Made by a program: the position numbers and the translations under genes. Below, in pieces: positions 40,810 through 54,500 of a stretch of DNA of 64,000 bases; position 1 is the first letter of the stretch; the number at the start of each line of letters is the position of its first letter. The stretch lies in NCBI RefSeq assembly GCF_017562075.2, contig NC_054084.1, positions 23,896,285 to 23,960,284 of the forward strand. Reading direction: 5' to 3'. The stretch comes from Anopheles merus. Taxonomy: Eukaryota > Arthropoda > Insecta > Diptera > Culicidae. The notes below the pieces were generated by a model. It was not told the DNA's origin. It ran no database searches and saw nothing but the letters and a program-made list of their open reading frames with translations.

Positions 40810-43475
40810 CAACAAGCCTGTCTGGGTGTAGTGCAGATGCGACGAAACGAAACACCCTGCTTCCCGCTGGGCGATGAATGGGCATTTGGAAAGCTGATAT
40901 GGTTATAATTATCTCGCTCGGGTTCAGTGGGCATCCAAACAGTGGATCCGAGGGTAGAGAAGGCTCAGCCGGGAAGCACTGGGATTGGCAGAAGGGTTGA
41001 GAAATGAGATCGAAAGATCGGCGGATCGGAGGACGTTGTTTTAAGACGTTGTTCATGCGTTAATAGTTGGCGGTTCAGTGTGGCTTGATTGAGATTTCAA
41101 CGAGGTGGATCAACTAATGGTTGCGTGCACTCGTTTCGTGCCTCCGGAACCAACACTTCATTCGGTTACTTCATTTGACTTGAATGGTATTCAACCAGGT
41201 AAATGGTTTAATTTTGAATGATTTTGTTGCAAAAATGCAAATTCAAATTTTGGAAAACAGTGACGTAATGCTTCATTATTTTTTTGCTTTTATATTGGGA
41301 CCGTTTTTAGTACATGTTATGAATAAGTTATTGTAAAGTTGTAAAACTACATGTTCTTTTTTCATGCTAAGCAAATTCAAAAGCTAATCAATGTTCCACT
41401 CAACACTTGGCGACCATTCTTTGAAGTTCGCATGCATATGAAACGTGTCAAGCGGAATAACATTTTCCACAAAAGACTTACTTCCTGGACGTATGACCAA
41501 AGGGGGTACACCAACAACGAATGAAAACCAGCGTTTTCCAGTAAAATAACGTTACCTGTATTTTGCATGTCAAAGTATGTGAGTGTGAGTATATTTAAAA
41601 AGCGACTTGCCATTAAAGTTACCGTCTGCATCACACCGACAATGTGTCGTTCCATGATCACCTTCACTCAATCATACAACTCCCACCCGAGTTTCCTCTC
41701 GCGGTGTTGCTTGTGGTATTGGTGAAATGTGGATGCATGTGTGAGTGTGCAACGGAAGCTCAATATTCTTACCATCCCGTCGAAGCGATGGTATTAAACA
41801 TTGACTGACCAACGAGCCAATCTCTGAGGATCTGGCCAGTGAGCTGTCAAGTGACAGTGTGACAGCCTGTAAAGCTTGGACGTGTAAAAGTAGTTATTGG
41901 GAGAGAAAGATTAAAGCTCTGCTGGTTCAGACCCATTTGACAATTTATCCTTTCAATGCAAACATATTAAAGGGACACATATCAATGAATAAATAGAAGT
42001 CAAATAAACTGCTTTGGAAGGTCCAAAAACAAATAAGATATAAAATTTACATTTGTCTGTAGCAATAAGATTTGTTAATAGTATGTTTGAATACATCGCT
42101 GACCATGTCAAACCGTTAATCAAATAAAACATTGAATTGATACCATTATCACCGTATTGAAAATGTTTTCCTCATCATAGCACAATCTTGAAATTCAATC
42201 ATTAAATTATGTTTGTGAAATTCTTATTGCACTCTTCAAAATCAATCAAAATTGACCGCTCAATCGATTGAGAGAAAATTGGAAACCTTCCCACACTGCC
42301 TTTGAAAGCCGAACAGAAGCTTCCAATCATTAGTTATCGCTTCGCAGAGTAAAACATATTTCCTCTCATGAAGAAATGCTCATGACACCGAAACCACCTA
42401 CCTGTTTGGGCTTTTCTCTCTCGCTCTAGCTTCACGTCAATTCTTCCCACCAGTCAATCAAACACGCTGCACCTTGCCCACGGCACACTGCAACTTTGAG
42501 CCATGTTAGTCGGAGCATATGAACTTTTTCCTTTGCGGTACGAAAGAAATGCTTCACATGACATCGAAAAAAGTAGAACCATATGTGCGATGGAGCTCCC
42601 ATAAACCAAAGTGGGCGAGTGTGGGTGAGAAGTGAGTAAAAGTGTTTGGCTTTCATGATGCTAGCAGTATTATCGGAACGCTCCCAACGCAGTGCGATAG
42701 TTGAGATTGAGCGAAGGAAAGGTCTCCTGTTCGCTTGCACAATTCCGGGAAAGGATGCCATAGTGCTGTAAGACGAACTTTCGCATTGCCAGTCTCGTGG
42801 CAGTGTTGTAATGCCGTGACAGCTAAGTAAGAAAACTTTGACGCGACGGATCTGCCACTGACGTATGGAACTGTCCCAAACAGGGGAGTAGTCGGCCGTC
42901 ACGTTTGTCAGTCAAATGGGAAGGTGCAGGTTTTTACCATCATCAGCGCCCAACAGAAACGGAATGCCACAACGAACATATCACCATCATTCAGAGCTCG
43001 TCAGTGCGGCTGGGTTTCTTCCTTTTCGTGGTTGGAACAGTGACAAATATGTTGAATGCGCGTGCATTCGTCAAGTATCTCGTGAATTCGTCATATGCTA
43101 TGCGTGGTGCTTGCAGCTACAGATGCTGTTTGTTCTTTTTTGTTTCATTCATCAATGCTTTCTTTTAACGGTGACGAGCATCGTATTGCATGCAATTTTA
43201 TCACGAATAAACGAGGTAATATGATTTTCTTATTGCTGAGCCGTACCAACAATTATTGACAACTAAACGATATGTTTCGAAATTCAATAGATAGGACTGA
43301 TTTGATCGTTTCAGAGTATTTACAACAACTTATTAAAATTCAATGAAACATTATTGTTTTTAACCATTAAATCATTTTGAACCAATGAAGTAAACCTTAC
43401 GCAATTGTGCAAAGTCAACAACTTATTTGACTTTTACTGTGCTATGAGTGAGATGCTCATTTCTACTGTCACGCT

Positions 43476-43534
43476 TGATATTGACCCAAACACATCTGAT
43501 ATTGACCCAAGAGCCACTGCTACTGACCCAAGTG
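43476..43534. repeat. Short minisatellite, TGATATTGACCCAA units
   Basis: Exact 14-bp copies lie at 43476-43489 and 43497-43510, followed by a degenerate third unit (TACTGACCCAAGTG). In the plus-strand 82-codon frame this reads as a DIDPNTSDIDP-like repeat, but that frame has no recognised domain. Confidence 0.8.
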
Positions 43535-44921
43535 AAAATTGTACCTCCTTTTCCCTTTCACCTCTTCTTCTTCTTGCTACACCCTGCGCCACAATCACCG
43601 ACACCAAACCCACGACCGCTTCAACACTACCCCAAAACAAGCGACGATTGTAGCCGTGCCAGCGAACTTTGACAGAATCATAAAATATCGGGATATACAT
43701 TTCATGAATTATCATAATTATATTTTAATAACATAATTTATGTCACACACTGTACTGTTGTTCTGTTTTGTTCCAAATTTATTATTTTCCACTTTTTGCT
43801 GTTCTCCTGCATAACATGTTCACGTGCTTCCCTCCTCGGCGTCCTCGTGCTCGTCCAGCAACCATCACGTTTAAACGCTACACACAACCTCGCGATGCTC
43901 GCATCAACCTGGTCGACGGTGTGGTCAACGGAAGGTGTGGCGGTCTGGGAAGGGTTGGGCTGTTGGGTTTTATAAGCTCGTGGAAATGATGGTACGTTTT
44001 GATACCTTGTCGACTTGTCGGCCTGGAGTGTACCCTGGCTGGTCAGTGGGGCTTGTCGGGCGGTTCATCAACAGCGCCCAGGCTACCTTTCCGTTCTATC
44101 CCACGTAATTCCCATCCAGCAACATCGGCTCTGGTGTTGCAAATGTTGAATTGCAGTTGAGCGATATGGACTGGGAAAAATGTGTCGATGCAGTAGCTGT
44201 GGAGCGGAGGGGCTTCGCTCAATCGTTTTGCACTTCATACTTAGTTTTGTTTCATGTCTCGCAACGGAGCATTCATTTACTTCAAGATTTGTCTTTACAC
44301 TTTCAACATTATCTGAGCCTTTTTTTTGGTTTCAATTGATAAATTTATTCTTCCTTCTCATGCGAATCAGTACGTGTGTGGATGGGTATGTGATGGAATC
44401 AGCTACCGTGGTCAACTTTCACGCCAAGTACATTGCAAGCCATGTTTTGTATTGAACCCTACTGAAGCACGGGCTATTTGTCGAGCGGCGTGAAGAACTA
44501 CGAGAGGAAAGCGGGACTATCGATTACGATGTGACCGAACGATAAGGAGACAGATGACAACGTCTGGGTGATATCTGGGCTACTATCCGGAAATCTTGTT
44601 TCATCGATTACCATTTGGGCAAAAGGGGTATGTGTTATGTGAAATTCCAAAAAGAAATAATTTGATATGGGAAACTCTTTTGCAAACGTTTACAGGGAGT
44701 GGCAGACTTCAGCATAATGTATGCTGTTTTGGAGGTGATGTGGAATTTAATCTCTTGGACAAGTTTTTTCAGAGCTTTATCAAAATTTGACAGATATATT
44801 GGCAGTGCAGTAAACGGAATGTTTGGCTCTTCCGCCTTGGATCTCTTTTGGATAGGTTAATATGTAGAGCCATCTGAACAATTTCCTCGATGATTACCAC
44901 AATCACCTTCAATGGCAGTAA

Positions 44922-44976
44922 CAATATTCAAAACCAATATTAACACACAATATTCAAATAATCAATATTAACACAC
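44922..44976. repeat. Tandem duplication of a 26-29 bp AT-rich unit
   Basis: Two adjacent copies, both beginning CAATATTCAAA and ending CAATATTAACACA, which differ by a few bases and a small indel in the middle. Confidence 0.85.
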
Positions 44977-47900
44977 TTCTTGAATTAAAATTAAATCACA
45001 ATAAAATTCATTAAATCCAGGCAACGAAAGCTCATCTTCATCCAAAGCATTTGATAATTGATCACCGTAGAACAAGGAAAAGCTGTTATCGGCACAGTAT
45101 TAGCAGAAATTCATTTGCAATTGTTACGCTTTCGGCCGGGCCGGGTTCCTTGAATCAGGAGTTGTTTATTTTTCCACTCAGTAGGATTGGCCCTAATAAA
45201 GTGCTCGGGAGGCGAGTTGCAGGTGCAGTTGCCGAAAACTGGAAAACGGATATTGAGGATCAATATTTTTGCACAGGATTTTCTTCCCATTGACCACACA
45301 CAGCAGACATAGTCGATTTGAGTTCGATTTGCATACTTTAGGTTTTTTTGCTTCCCTTTCCCTCAGCTCAACACACTGCTTGCTGTTCTGATGTGCAAAT
45401 ATGTGTTTGCCCGGTGATGGAACGGAGACAGTTCTTATGTTTTGTAGGTAAAGTGTTTTTTCTAGAGCAGATCTTAGAGCTTTTGCTGGTCTTGTGCAGG
45501 TCAGGCAGATATTAGACAAACAGGAAAAAGCAATATCGAATGCTATCTTTCTTGATTGTCTGTTTAGGCTTTGCAGGGATATTTTCCATGCTCCTGCTTG
45601 TGATGTAGGCTTGCTCAGAGTTCAATTGGAAAATTCTGAGATTATCATGAGCTGAGATTAGCTGTAAAATAAGTCTAAAATATCTTTAAAAAAAACCACA
45701 GAAAATCATTCAAACTTGAGGATTGCATAGATCCCCGATGCATATTAAAATAAAATAGCTTGTAGTACTACTTTGCACAAAATCTGACAAGACAAAAACC
45801 ACTCCAATTTTTCACAACAAAAAAGCACACAAATCAACAATGACCCATCGTAACTACATTTCCCTAACTGCTTGTATTGAATGTTCATTGCAAAAACTGT
45901 ACAACCAACCGAAAAAAACATACCCCTCAAGATTGGAATGTGCTGTGACATTACCATTCACGTGCTTGTGTACCCTTCACGCTTCAAACGAGTTTGATCT
46001 TCTGCTGCTATCGGTCCTTCGGCGCCGGAACGGACCGGCAATGGAACCAATGATTCCCGGCCAATATGGTAATCCTGGTGATTGAGTCAAAGTCGCCAGT
46101 AACTACGCCAATGTTCCCCAAACTTGCCCTCCCCTCCATATGCACAGTCCTTAGCATTCCGTTGATTTACGTTGATCTACGGCTGATGCTATCCTTCTAC
46201 AAGAACGAACGGCGAAAATAGAAAGAATGAAAGAAAAAAAACGCTCTGTAGAGAAGACATTGAGAGTGGCGAAAAGTGGAACGAACCAAAAAGGAGCGAT
46301 ATAAACTTCGCGGACGCTCAATGCTGGAACTAGGGGGAACTAGGGTTGACGAGTGTCCGTATGGCCGGAGGCAGACCGCTCGAGGCAGACGATGTGAGCA
46401 AGTTCATCTAAATATTTCAACATATTCAGCTGTTTGTGTTGCTTTGTTTCGTTAGGAAATCAATTTTGCTCGCCAGGGCTTCCGATTTTTCCGAGGGGAA
46501 GGAAATGTGTGTTAGTGCCGGGTGCGGTACCAATGTACGGTACAGTATGTTTTTGTTCATGATTTAAATATTGTGTGTTCAGGGTGTGATGGAGGTTTTT
46601 CGTTTTTTAAGCAGCATTGCTTGGTGAAGGAAGAAAAACAAATCCATAAATGCAAATTTTAAACCAATTTGCACACCACATGTTTTAATGTTCTAAAGAA
46701 AGACTTATCGGTGCTTTCTAGAAGCAGTAAAAAGATAAAAACAATTGTTGAACTGATTTCAAAATACCAAATTAAAACCCTTTTATTTATTTCATTCTTC
46801 ATTCAATCAGAACCACTCGCACCCATCCGAGCATAAATAAACAAACTAATTGATCAAACAATGTCTAACATTTAATCCAATTGCAATTAAAAAAAAAAAC
46901 AAACCTCCCCTTACTCCCTTGCCCCTAATCCACAAATCACTTATGCCCGATTCCCCCGCGTGCATAGCAATCGCTTTGCAGCGCGCCATCGCTTCGGCCC
47001 CGGGGGCGGTATCACGAGATCAGTCAGGTTCGGTCGGGCAAATATCAATATCAAAGGCCCACCGTTCCACCTCCTGCTTCAAGGAGCATCCTCAAGCCGG
47101 TCCGAACCCGGGGTGGCCACGCATGGGTAACGACGACGGCACCGGGATAAGATTGGCTCTATTAGGGAATGTCATCTACATGCACGCAGCGCGCCCCAGC
47201 TGAAGCAGATGATTATGATGCGGATGACGATGATGCTCGGCGCTCTCCGATCGGGGCAGGCGGGCACGGTGTGACTATCTATTGTTCGGGTTCCTTTGCT
47301 CAAAGCTATCGGCTTTCCACGAACCACCTCGGTGTGTGTGTGTGTGTTGGGTCCGAGTCGGGCAATCAATTTTCCTTTTTCCATCAAGTGTTTTGTGCTC
47401 GAGACAGAGCCGGGCCGTGCAGCCTGCTCTCGTAGAGTGCTGCTGCTGCTGCTGCCGGTCCGTCAGTGTCCAGCTGATGCACTCGCACTCGGCCGGTTCC
47501 CGGTTGATTTGATTCGCCCTGGATGGACACTGGTGTGGTGCAATATCAACGCTTACGGTAGTGATTCATATTCATTTATGCCCTGGCGTCCAGTGCGTCC
47601 GTATCAAGTGATGCGATGTGAAACATGCTGGAAAAATGGCCCTCTACTGGGGGTGGAGACGCCTTTGCACTCTAATGCCCGTCCAGTGCAATCCTTCAGT
47701 GCTCTTCGGCTTTCCCAGGAAGCCAGCAAAAGCCTTAATCGATCTCGAAAATATGAAACGAGCAACGCAGCAGCAGCAGCAGCATGGCCTTTTGAAATCA
47801 AAGTCTCCTAATGGGTTATAGGTGAGAGATCAAATGCGTTTCACTGCCATTTCCTGGATGTCTACATGGGGGGAGAGGAGAGTGGCTGGTAGTCACACGT

Positions 47901-48445
47901 CAAATCACTCAAAGTCGATAAAAATTTAAACGCCGCACTAGCACACACACACACTCATACAAGGACGCTGCAGTGATGAAGAAGGGACAGAACGACTCCC
48001 AACCCGACACCGGCACAACAATAATCAATCTGTATAATCATAAAAGATGGTCTTCTCTACCCCGAGCCGTAGGAGTCACTTCCGAGGACGAAGTTAGAGT
48101 GAGACTCAGGTGAAGCCTACATGTGAATGTTTTAATATGCAACGTTTATTCACTTTACTCGTCTGCTTCGGCGTCGGCTTCACAATCAAACAAAAACTGC
48201 TTCCCGTGCCCGTGTGCTAATTGCCTTCGTAATCTCTGTGGCAGAGTTTATCAAAGGAGTAAGGATTTAGGTTTTCTGATTTATTCTCAAATGCTGTGCG
48301 GTGGGAAAGGTAGGCAACCGGCATGAAATGGTACCGGGGACGAGGGATGGCTAAAGCAAAGAGCATGATTGTGCTATGGAATTATGATCTCTGTACCAAT
48401 CTGGACGCTAGTTTTACGATTCCCATGTACCAGGTTTTAGCATTC

Positions 48446-48472
48446 ATTTGTATTTGTATTTGTATTTGTATT
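48446..48472. repeat. (ATTTGT)4.5 hexanucleotide repeat
   Basis: Four and a half exact copies of ATTTGT. It encodes an Ile-Cys repeat in the plus-strand chance frame that crosses it. Confidence 0.95.
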
Positions 48473-51227
48473 CAATTCATACACCACTTACTTCATCATT
48501 GCAGTGCGATTGTTACGAACAGTTACGATGCATTGTTCCTAACAGTTAATCTACTATTATTTGATTGCATCAAACCAAAACCTCCACAGCACAGGATGAT
48601 GCACCACATTAACTTAATATTATATTTTACTTCTATGTGCCCCATTTCTGTTCGTGTCAGCATCAAAACTAGCTACAAACTGTCACTTCATTTCGCTCAC
48701 CCACAGCTCCGCATATGCAGCTTGAATGTCAGCTCTGCAAACGGACCTGTTTCTTCAAGTACGGACGACACACTTCGGCTCGCCAAAGCGCTATATCTTG
48801 TGAACTCAAGATCAGATCCATCACAAATGTGTGTACCGAGCAGGGTCGTCCGTTGCTACGCCACAGAACCGTTGCACAAAGTTTTTGTAAAACCCTTTTC
48901 GCTTGCGCCCTGCCTTGCGCCCAACACGACGTCAACCACGCCCGGGCTAAAAACCCATCAGTCACTCATCCCGGGTGTCCATCTGAAAGTTCACCCAGCA
49001 GCAGCTCCCCCCGAACAACCGGTTGCCCAACCGGGTTGGAGACTTTTTCCAAGGAATCGACCAATCTTTCTCTGCCGCTTTGGATCTCCCGCTCGCTCTT
49101 TCTCTCTCTCTCTCTCGTTCTCTCTCCCTGCTAGTGTTTCGCAAAGGATGCAATGCGGAGACGGTACACTACATGGAATAGTCGGTAGTGGGTCCTGAGT
49201 GAAAACCCCACTCACTTGTCAGACGTCTTTCTATTGTCACGATGGACAATGATGTTGGATGAGACTTAATTAAATTTTCCATTCGAGTTTTCCTCGATCT
49301 TCGCGTGCTCCCTCGCTGCCCCTGTGCGTGTTTTTGTGTGTGTGTGTCCTTGTGGACAGCGTGTTGTGAGCAGCTGACGAACCACTACACATTCCCGGGG
49401 ACGCGCAGCCTTGATGGATGCTCTATGCTCTGCTCGCCGTGTGCTGGTGTCTTGTGCTGAAGGATGTTTCTTGAAGACCCAGCGGCCAGACATTCAACTT
49501 CCACTCAATAAATGCTACGAATGAAGTTTACTTTAACGATTGCACCATTGTTGAAGATTATTGCAAATGAGAAAATAATCAACAAGCTCAGGTTATGTTT
49601 TAGCCTTCAGAATATGTGCAAAAACGATTTCAATATTAATATTTCTTATCGAACAACAACAGCAAAATAACTTTACAAAATTAATTTATCCTAACTGCTC
49701 TTAAACTCTCTGCTTTGTTTTGCCGTCGATTAACATGTAGCAACCGGTTCAATCGTTGGCAGTGCCGTGTTTTACTCATTTTTAATTCAATTTTTATTGT
49801 TATGGTTAGAATTTATAACACTGCCCGACTGATTGCCAATCTGAAGAGTGGGTTTTCCATAATTTTTGCTCATCTTCTTTTTACTTCGAACGACTTCCAA
49901 AGCCACTCGCTACAGATGCATCCTCAACCTGATGCACAAAAAAAAACTCCACCAACTGCCGTGCTGCAGTGTCGTAACGTGACCACGCAACTCCGCCACA
50001 AATCATGCCCTGTCACCGAGTGCGATTAGCCGAACCGCACGGGGGCATACATTATCATTATCGTATACTCAAAAATTTTATTGATAAATAATTCTTCCGA
50101 TGCGAGGGTCAACCATTTTTCGGCTCTAACGAAACCGCGCCGCATCTTTTTGGCGGCAAGTGCAAAATAACATCGCGCATCGCACAACACCTCGGCGAGA
50201 AGAGGACACGACAAGCGCACGTCATGCTGGGCCCCGGGCCGGCCCGAGAGCCTGTCGCCTCCCCGAATGCTGAAGCTGGAATTGTTTGTGTCCTTTCCTT
50301 TCGGACCGTTCCTCCCACTCCATCTGTTCCACCGCGGTTGCGTCGAACTGCGAGCCGGTGACAGTTTCGATGCTTGGACTGCAGCCCGTTGCAGCCCGAC
50401 GATCGGTGCTGAAGTATTCGGGTATTTAATGAAATCGCATAAATTTAAGTCAATTTCTTTTTATACTTCACGAATTAAACATTTTAAAAGCTCCGCTTGT
50501 TTGTCATTGGTCAATTAGCATATATGCATATGTGTGTGCAGGCGGCTGCAGTCGGCGGTTGCAGCTAAAGGTGAACACTGACGGGCTCGGTTTGCGCTTT
50601 CGCCGGTTTGTGCCGGTGCGATTGGCAGTGACGATGCGCACCGCCTATCAGTTTGGTGGCTGTGGGGACGATTTGGTGCGAGTGTCATGGTGCTTGGATA
50701 TAGCCGTGGGCAGCACGGTTAAATTCCAATGGTTGACACGTAATTTTACTTTGTATTCTTTGACGGCTTTTTTTTTTAATCGTTGCAGATATTACGAGTT
50801 ATTATTAAATATAAGGGGTTAAAATTGATTCAAAATGAACTAAATACTAAAAAAATTGTTCCTTTAAAATATATGCAAGTTAATAAATAAGTTAAGACTG
50901 ATGTGAGGATCAAACGCTGTTACTAAGCTGCTGCCTGCACATCGAATTCTTTAACAAGGACAAAACATGCAAATTGCGCAACCCACAAGCTATGGTCAAG
51001 AGCAGCTGTAGGAAAAAAATGTTTGCTTTATGTTATGTCTCTGTCTCTATGTTTTATATCACTTTTGTTTTTTTACTACTTTATATGACTTTTTTTCAAA
51101 TAAAAATTGAGCATATAAGGACTTTTAAATGATTTGGTATCAATTTGATCGAAAGATTTCATTTAAAAATAGCTTTATCCAAATTATTGGGCAAACTTTG
51201 CGGCCCAAAAAGCCAAATTCGACTAAC
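48473..51227. other. Non-coding stretch, no supported gene
   Basis: GC-richer at 48680-49500 and 50200-50720, AT-rich elsewhere. The 291-codon plus frame spanning 48323-49198 passes through an ATTTGT repeat and a CT tract and shows no domain. Confidence 0.5.
49101..49116. repeat. (TC)8 tract
   Basis: A CT run followed by more CT-rich sequence up to about 49130. It lies inside the 291-codon chance frame at 48323-49198 and gives it a Ser-Leu repeat. Confidence 0.9.
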
Positions 51228-51545
51228 CCGTTGAGCTACACGCAAAGAGTCAAATTGATAAACCCAGCCTCCAAAATGTGGTTGACTTGTGCTGACGCTA
51301 ACCGCACGGCTACGCCGAGTGAAATCCACCGAGTGAAATGAAGTAATTGACAGATGAATTGGCTGGTGGCTTCACAATTATCAGCTGATGTGCGGATGTA
51401 AACAAATGCCGTGGCCGTGCGAAAGAGAAAAGAGCTATCATCTAGTCAACCATGCCAGGCGCATTCTATTTTTGCTTTCGAGTCATCTCGACGTCGGATA
51501 GTTAGGACTTGCTACGGGGGGATAGATAGCTTAGAGGATTGAACC
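51228..51545 (-). mobile_element. Possible decayed tRNA-derived SINE cluster
   Basis: On the minus strand two sequences resemble the internal A box of pol III genes: TAGCCGTGCGG (51312-51302) and TAGCTCAACGG (51238-51228), each one base from an 11-nt A-box form. A B-box-like GGTTCAATCC lies at 51545-51536, preceded by CCCGTCATG as in tRNA T-arm regions. The boxes are in the wrong order to form a single tRNA, and no cloverleaf can be drawn. They may be remnants of two or three tRNA-related SINE copies. No clear poly(A) tail or target duplication is seen. Confidence 0.25.
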
Positions 51546-54500
51546 CATGACGGGCATGTTATTAAGTCGTACGACCGCAACCACTTTGATGGCTGCTTTT
51601 TTTATACAGAGACTCGGAGCCGATTGGCCTCATTTTTCTCTTTACTTTCCCGGTTGTGAAAACACAAAGACAAAACTAGTACTGCCTGTCAAACCAAAAC
51701 GTATCTTAAAGAGATTAAAATGAGTTCATGTTGGTAAAGCTATCTTTACATTGAACTTTTGTCTAAACTCATCTTTCAAAGAAAATATTCAAATCTTCAT
51801 AAATGTTGCAATAACATCAATCAAAAAAGACCCAACATTTTTATAAGCAATCCTGCCTTTGACAATCGATGGATTGCTGTCGCGTTCTCAATGTGTTTCT
51901 CCCTTTTTTTCCGGGATCTGCGACAGTGAACGATCATCGATAAAGGTAGCCTGCAAAGTTTGATATGTCTGTCCGTACGTCATGTTTTTCAATACGTGAT
52001 ATAAGTACTATCCCGGGGAATACCCCCCCTCCTCGCGGAGCATTTTAAAGCAAACGAACTCAGGGCTTGAGTAGCCAATGTGTCGTCCTTCGATCGTTGA
52101 TTGGGTTTTGGTTAGAAGAGTCTGCCCCCCCAGCATTCGGCCAGTTTCGTAACGTAGCACTGCTGCAACGAACGAACGAGCGAGAGAGAGCGATAGATGA
52201 GCCTCCGATGATATCAGGTATAGGGTTGGATTTTCAATAAATTCGACTCTACCGAGCGAAAGCACACAATCCAACCCGATGCGAGACCGATTAAGAAGAA
52301 GGAAACGAGTGCATCCATTGTTCTTGTTGTCGTTCCTTCCTGTTTCCAATCAATCCGTGGTAGGAATGAGAACGAGCGACATTCGACGTTCGAATGGTGG
52401 CACTAGCTCCGGGTTAAAGGGTCCCCCCCCCCACCCTTCCCCACCCGGTAGATGCAGGCGGAATGTGTTCGAAGTGTTTGGATGTCCTAGATCACATCTT
52501 ACTCACCACTACAAATGATCCAACTTGCATGGTGCGGGAGCGACGGCAAGATAACAGAAAACGTAAAATAAGTTCCAATTCCGTTTCCACCCTTGATGAA
52601 TGCTATATAAAATATAGTCCGTATGGTTCAGCTTCTCCCCTGCCCACAACAAATGGCGATTGAAGAATCGGAAGTAAAAGCACCGCCACATCCACCGCAT
52701 CCCTGTTGACCCAACCCCTGGTTGGCTCTGGCCGGTCAAATCATGCCCGTCCGTCCTTCCAGCATCCGTCCGTCCAGCGCTGGAGCATTCACAACTGATC
52801 ACTGAACATTTGCTTCTGTCAGGCCCCCGTTCCTAAAGAAGCGCTTGTAGTTCTTTTTTATTATTTTCTTTGCGCCGCTGTTCCTTCATTTTATTCGTAT
52901 TTTCTAATATCTTCCGGATTTCGTCCTTTTGTGAACCTGCACGGACATCCACATGCCACACATCTGGCTCGCCTGGACCATTCTTTACCACGGACACACA
53001 CATGCACACACTTTGAGCCGGTGGTAGTTCACTCGGATCCGTGGCATTTGGTACTCGGGCACAATCCTATTTTCGATTGACGTCGTACTTCTGCTGCTGA
53101 CGATAGAGAGACGGCCCTGTCCAGTACTTCCAGAGTTTCCCACCTTCCCTTTCACCAAGTGCTGGCCTTCTTTTTTTTTTGTGCATACCTTTTCTTCTAC
53201 GGTGATTTTGTATGTATTTATGCTTTCACCGTAACGAGAGCCGTCAGCCGATCCGAATAGGTGTGCTTAGGCGTGTATGTGTATGTGTGTGTGTGTCTGT
53301 ATATGGAGAGCATTGTATGTGTGCATTTTTATTCCCGTTCGATACGAAGCATTGACCATACTGCAATCAAGATGGACAGTTGAATTTTCTTCCTGGGTTC
53401 ATCTATTTATTTCCCCGTACGTGAGTATCGGCGCTTGGCTCCTCGGGACATTTTTTAAATACTACAGACAGTATGTCTCTGACATCGAGTTTGATTGCTA
53501 GGGAAGGAGAGGAGGAATTGGTGGGGACAAAAATGGAAACCTAAATTATACACTGCTCGGTGTTCCAGGAATTCTTTGCATTTCAAACGCTGCTAAGAGG
53601 TTGAAATTTGTAGGGGAAATTAATGCAGTGGTCGGATTTTTTGTTTCCTTTTTTATTTTGGAGGAGGATATTGTACTATGAATGTTGCCTGATATCATAA
53701 AAAATATAAATAAATATAGAAATATGTGCTAAGAACATTCCAATCATTTAGAACATTATTTTACTTCAATATTCATACACCTAAATATTTCATAAGTGAT
53801 CTGAATCTTTTACATTTCAATAGCGTTTAACGATGCAGCAGTTATCTTTTTTAGTTTATTTTCCACAAACTCTCCTATATACTGTCTACACCTGGTATCT
53901 ATAAACTTACACCTCACTCTAAACCAATTACGATCCCTTTATTTTCCTTTCTTTCTTACCTACCGCAAGAAAAGAGTTTACAAATTTGCACGCACATGTA
54001 AATGCCACCTTGCATGACGATCTTTCGTATCTAATGAATATGTTAATTCGAACCAGCGATGTACGCGCAATCTACCTTTAATGTATGGAATATTCGCTTG
54101 ATACGCCCAAAACGAAACGAAAACGCCATACTGGTAGCGCAGCCGATGTGCTGCTAAATTGTTATGATAATAATTTCCAAGAAGCTACTGATAATGGATC
54201 CTGTTTCCAGACAGTATCCCTGCATGCCAACAGAACCTACCTAGTTTGGTTAAGTGTTCAGGGCCTGGAAGTCAAGGGCAGCGCTGGCAAAATCGAAACA
54301 TTGTTCTAGTTTTCTAAATTCTTTCAGTTGTTTGGGGTTTAGCTTTTATGCAGGGTGTTATTTGTTAGATTTCATTTTGTTTCAGAAATTAGAATTAAAT
54401 TGTTTTTGAGCAAATACTTTCCTGAAATATTTCATGTAATGCCTTCTATAAGTGCAAAAAAACTCATTCTATTATTTAAAAAAAAGGGAAGCCTTTTCAT

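Larger units (their letters stand above)
38110..48445. other. Long non-coding stretch, no supported gene
   Basis: Apart from the source copy at 40740-40809 and the short repeats listed separately, nothing could be assigned. GC-richer islands are 38480-39260, 40100-41060 and 46920-47800. The 39500-39850 and 41940-42300 parts are strongly AT-rich. Open frames of 82-171 codons lack recognised domains. Confidence 0.5.

Noticed and set aside
42432..42902. 156-codon minus-strand open frame
   Set aside because: No domain, signal or conserved motif; treated as chance.
48323..49198. 291-codon plus-strand open frame
   Set aside because: It crosses an ATTTGT repeat and a CT tract that keep it open, composition changes along its length, and no domain or homology is recognisable.
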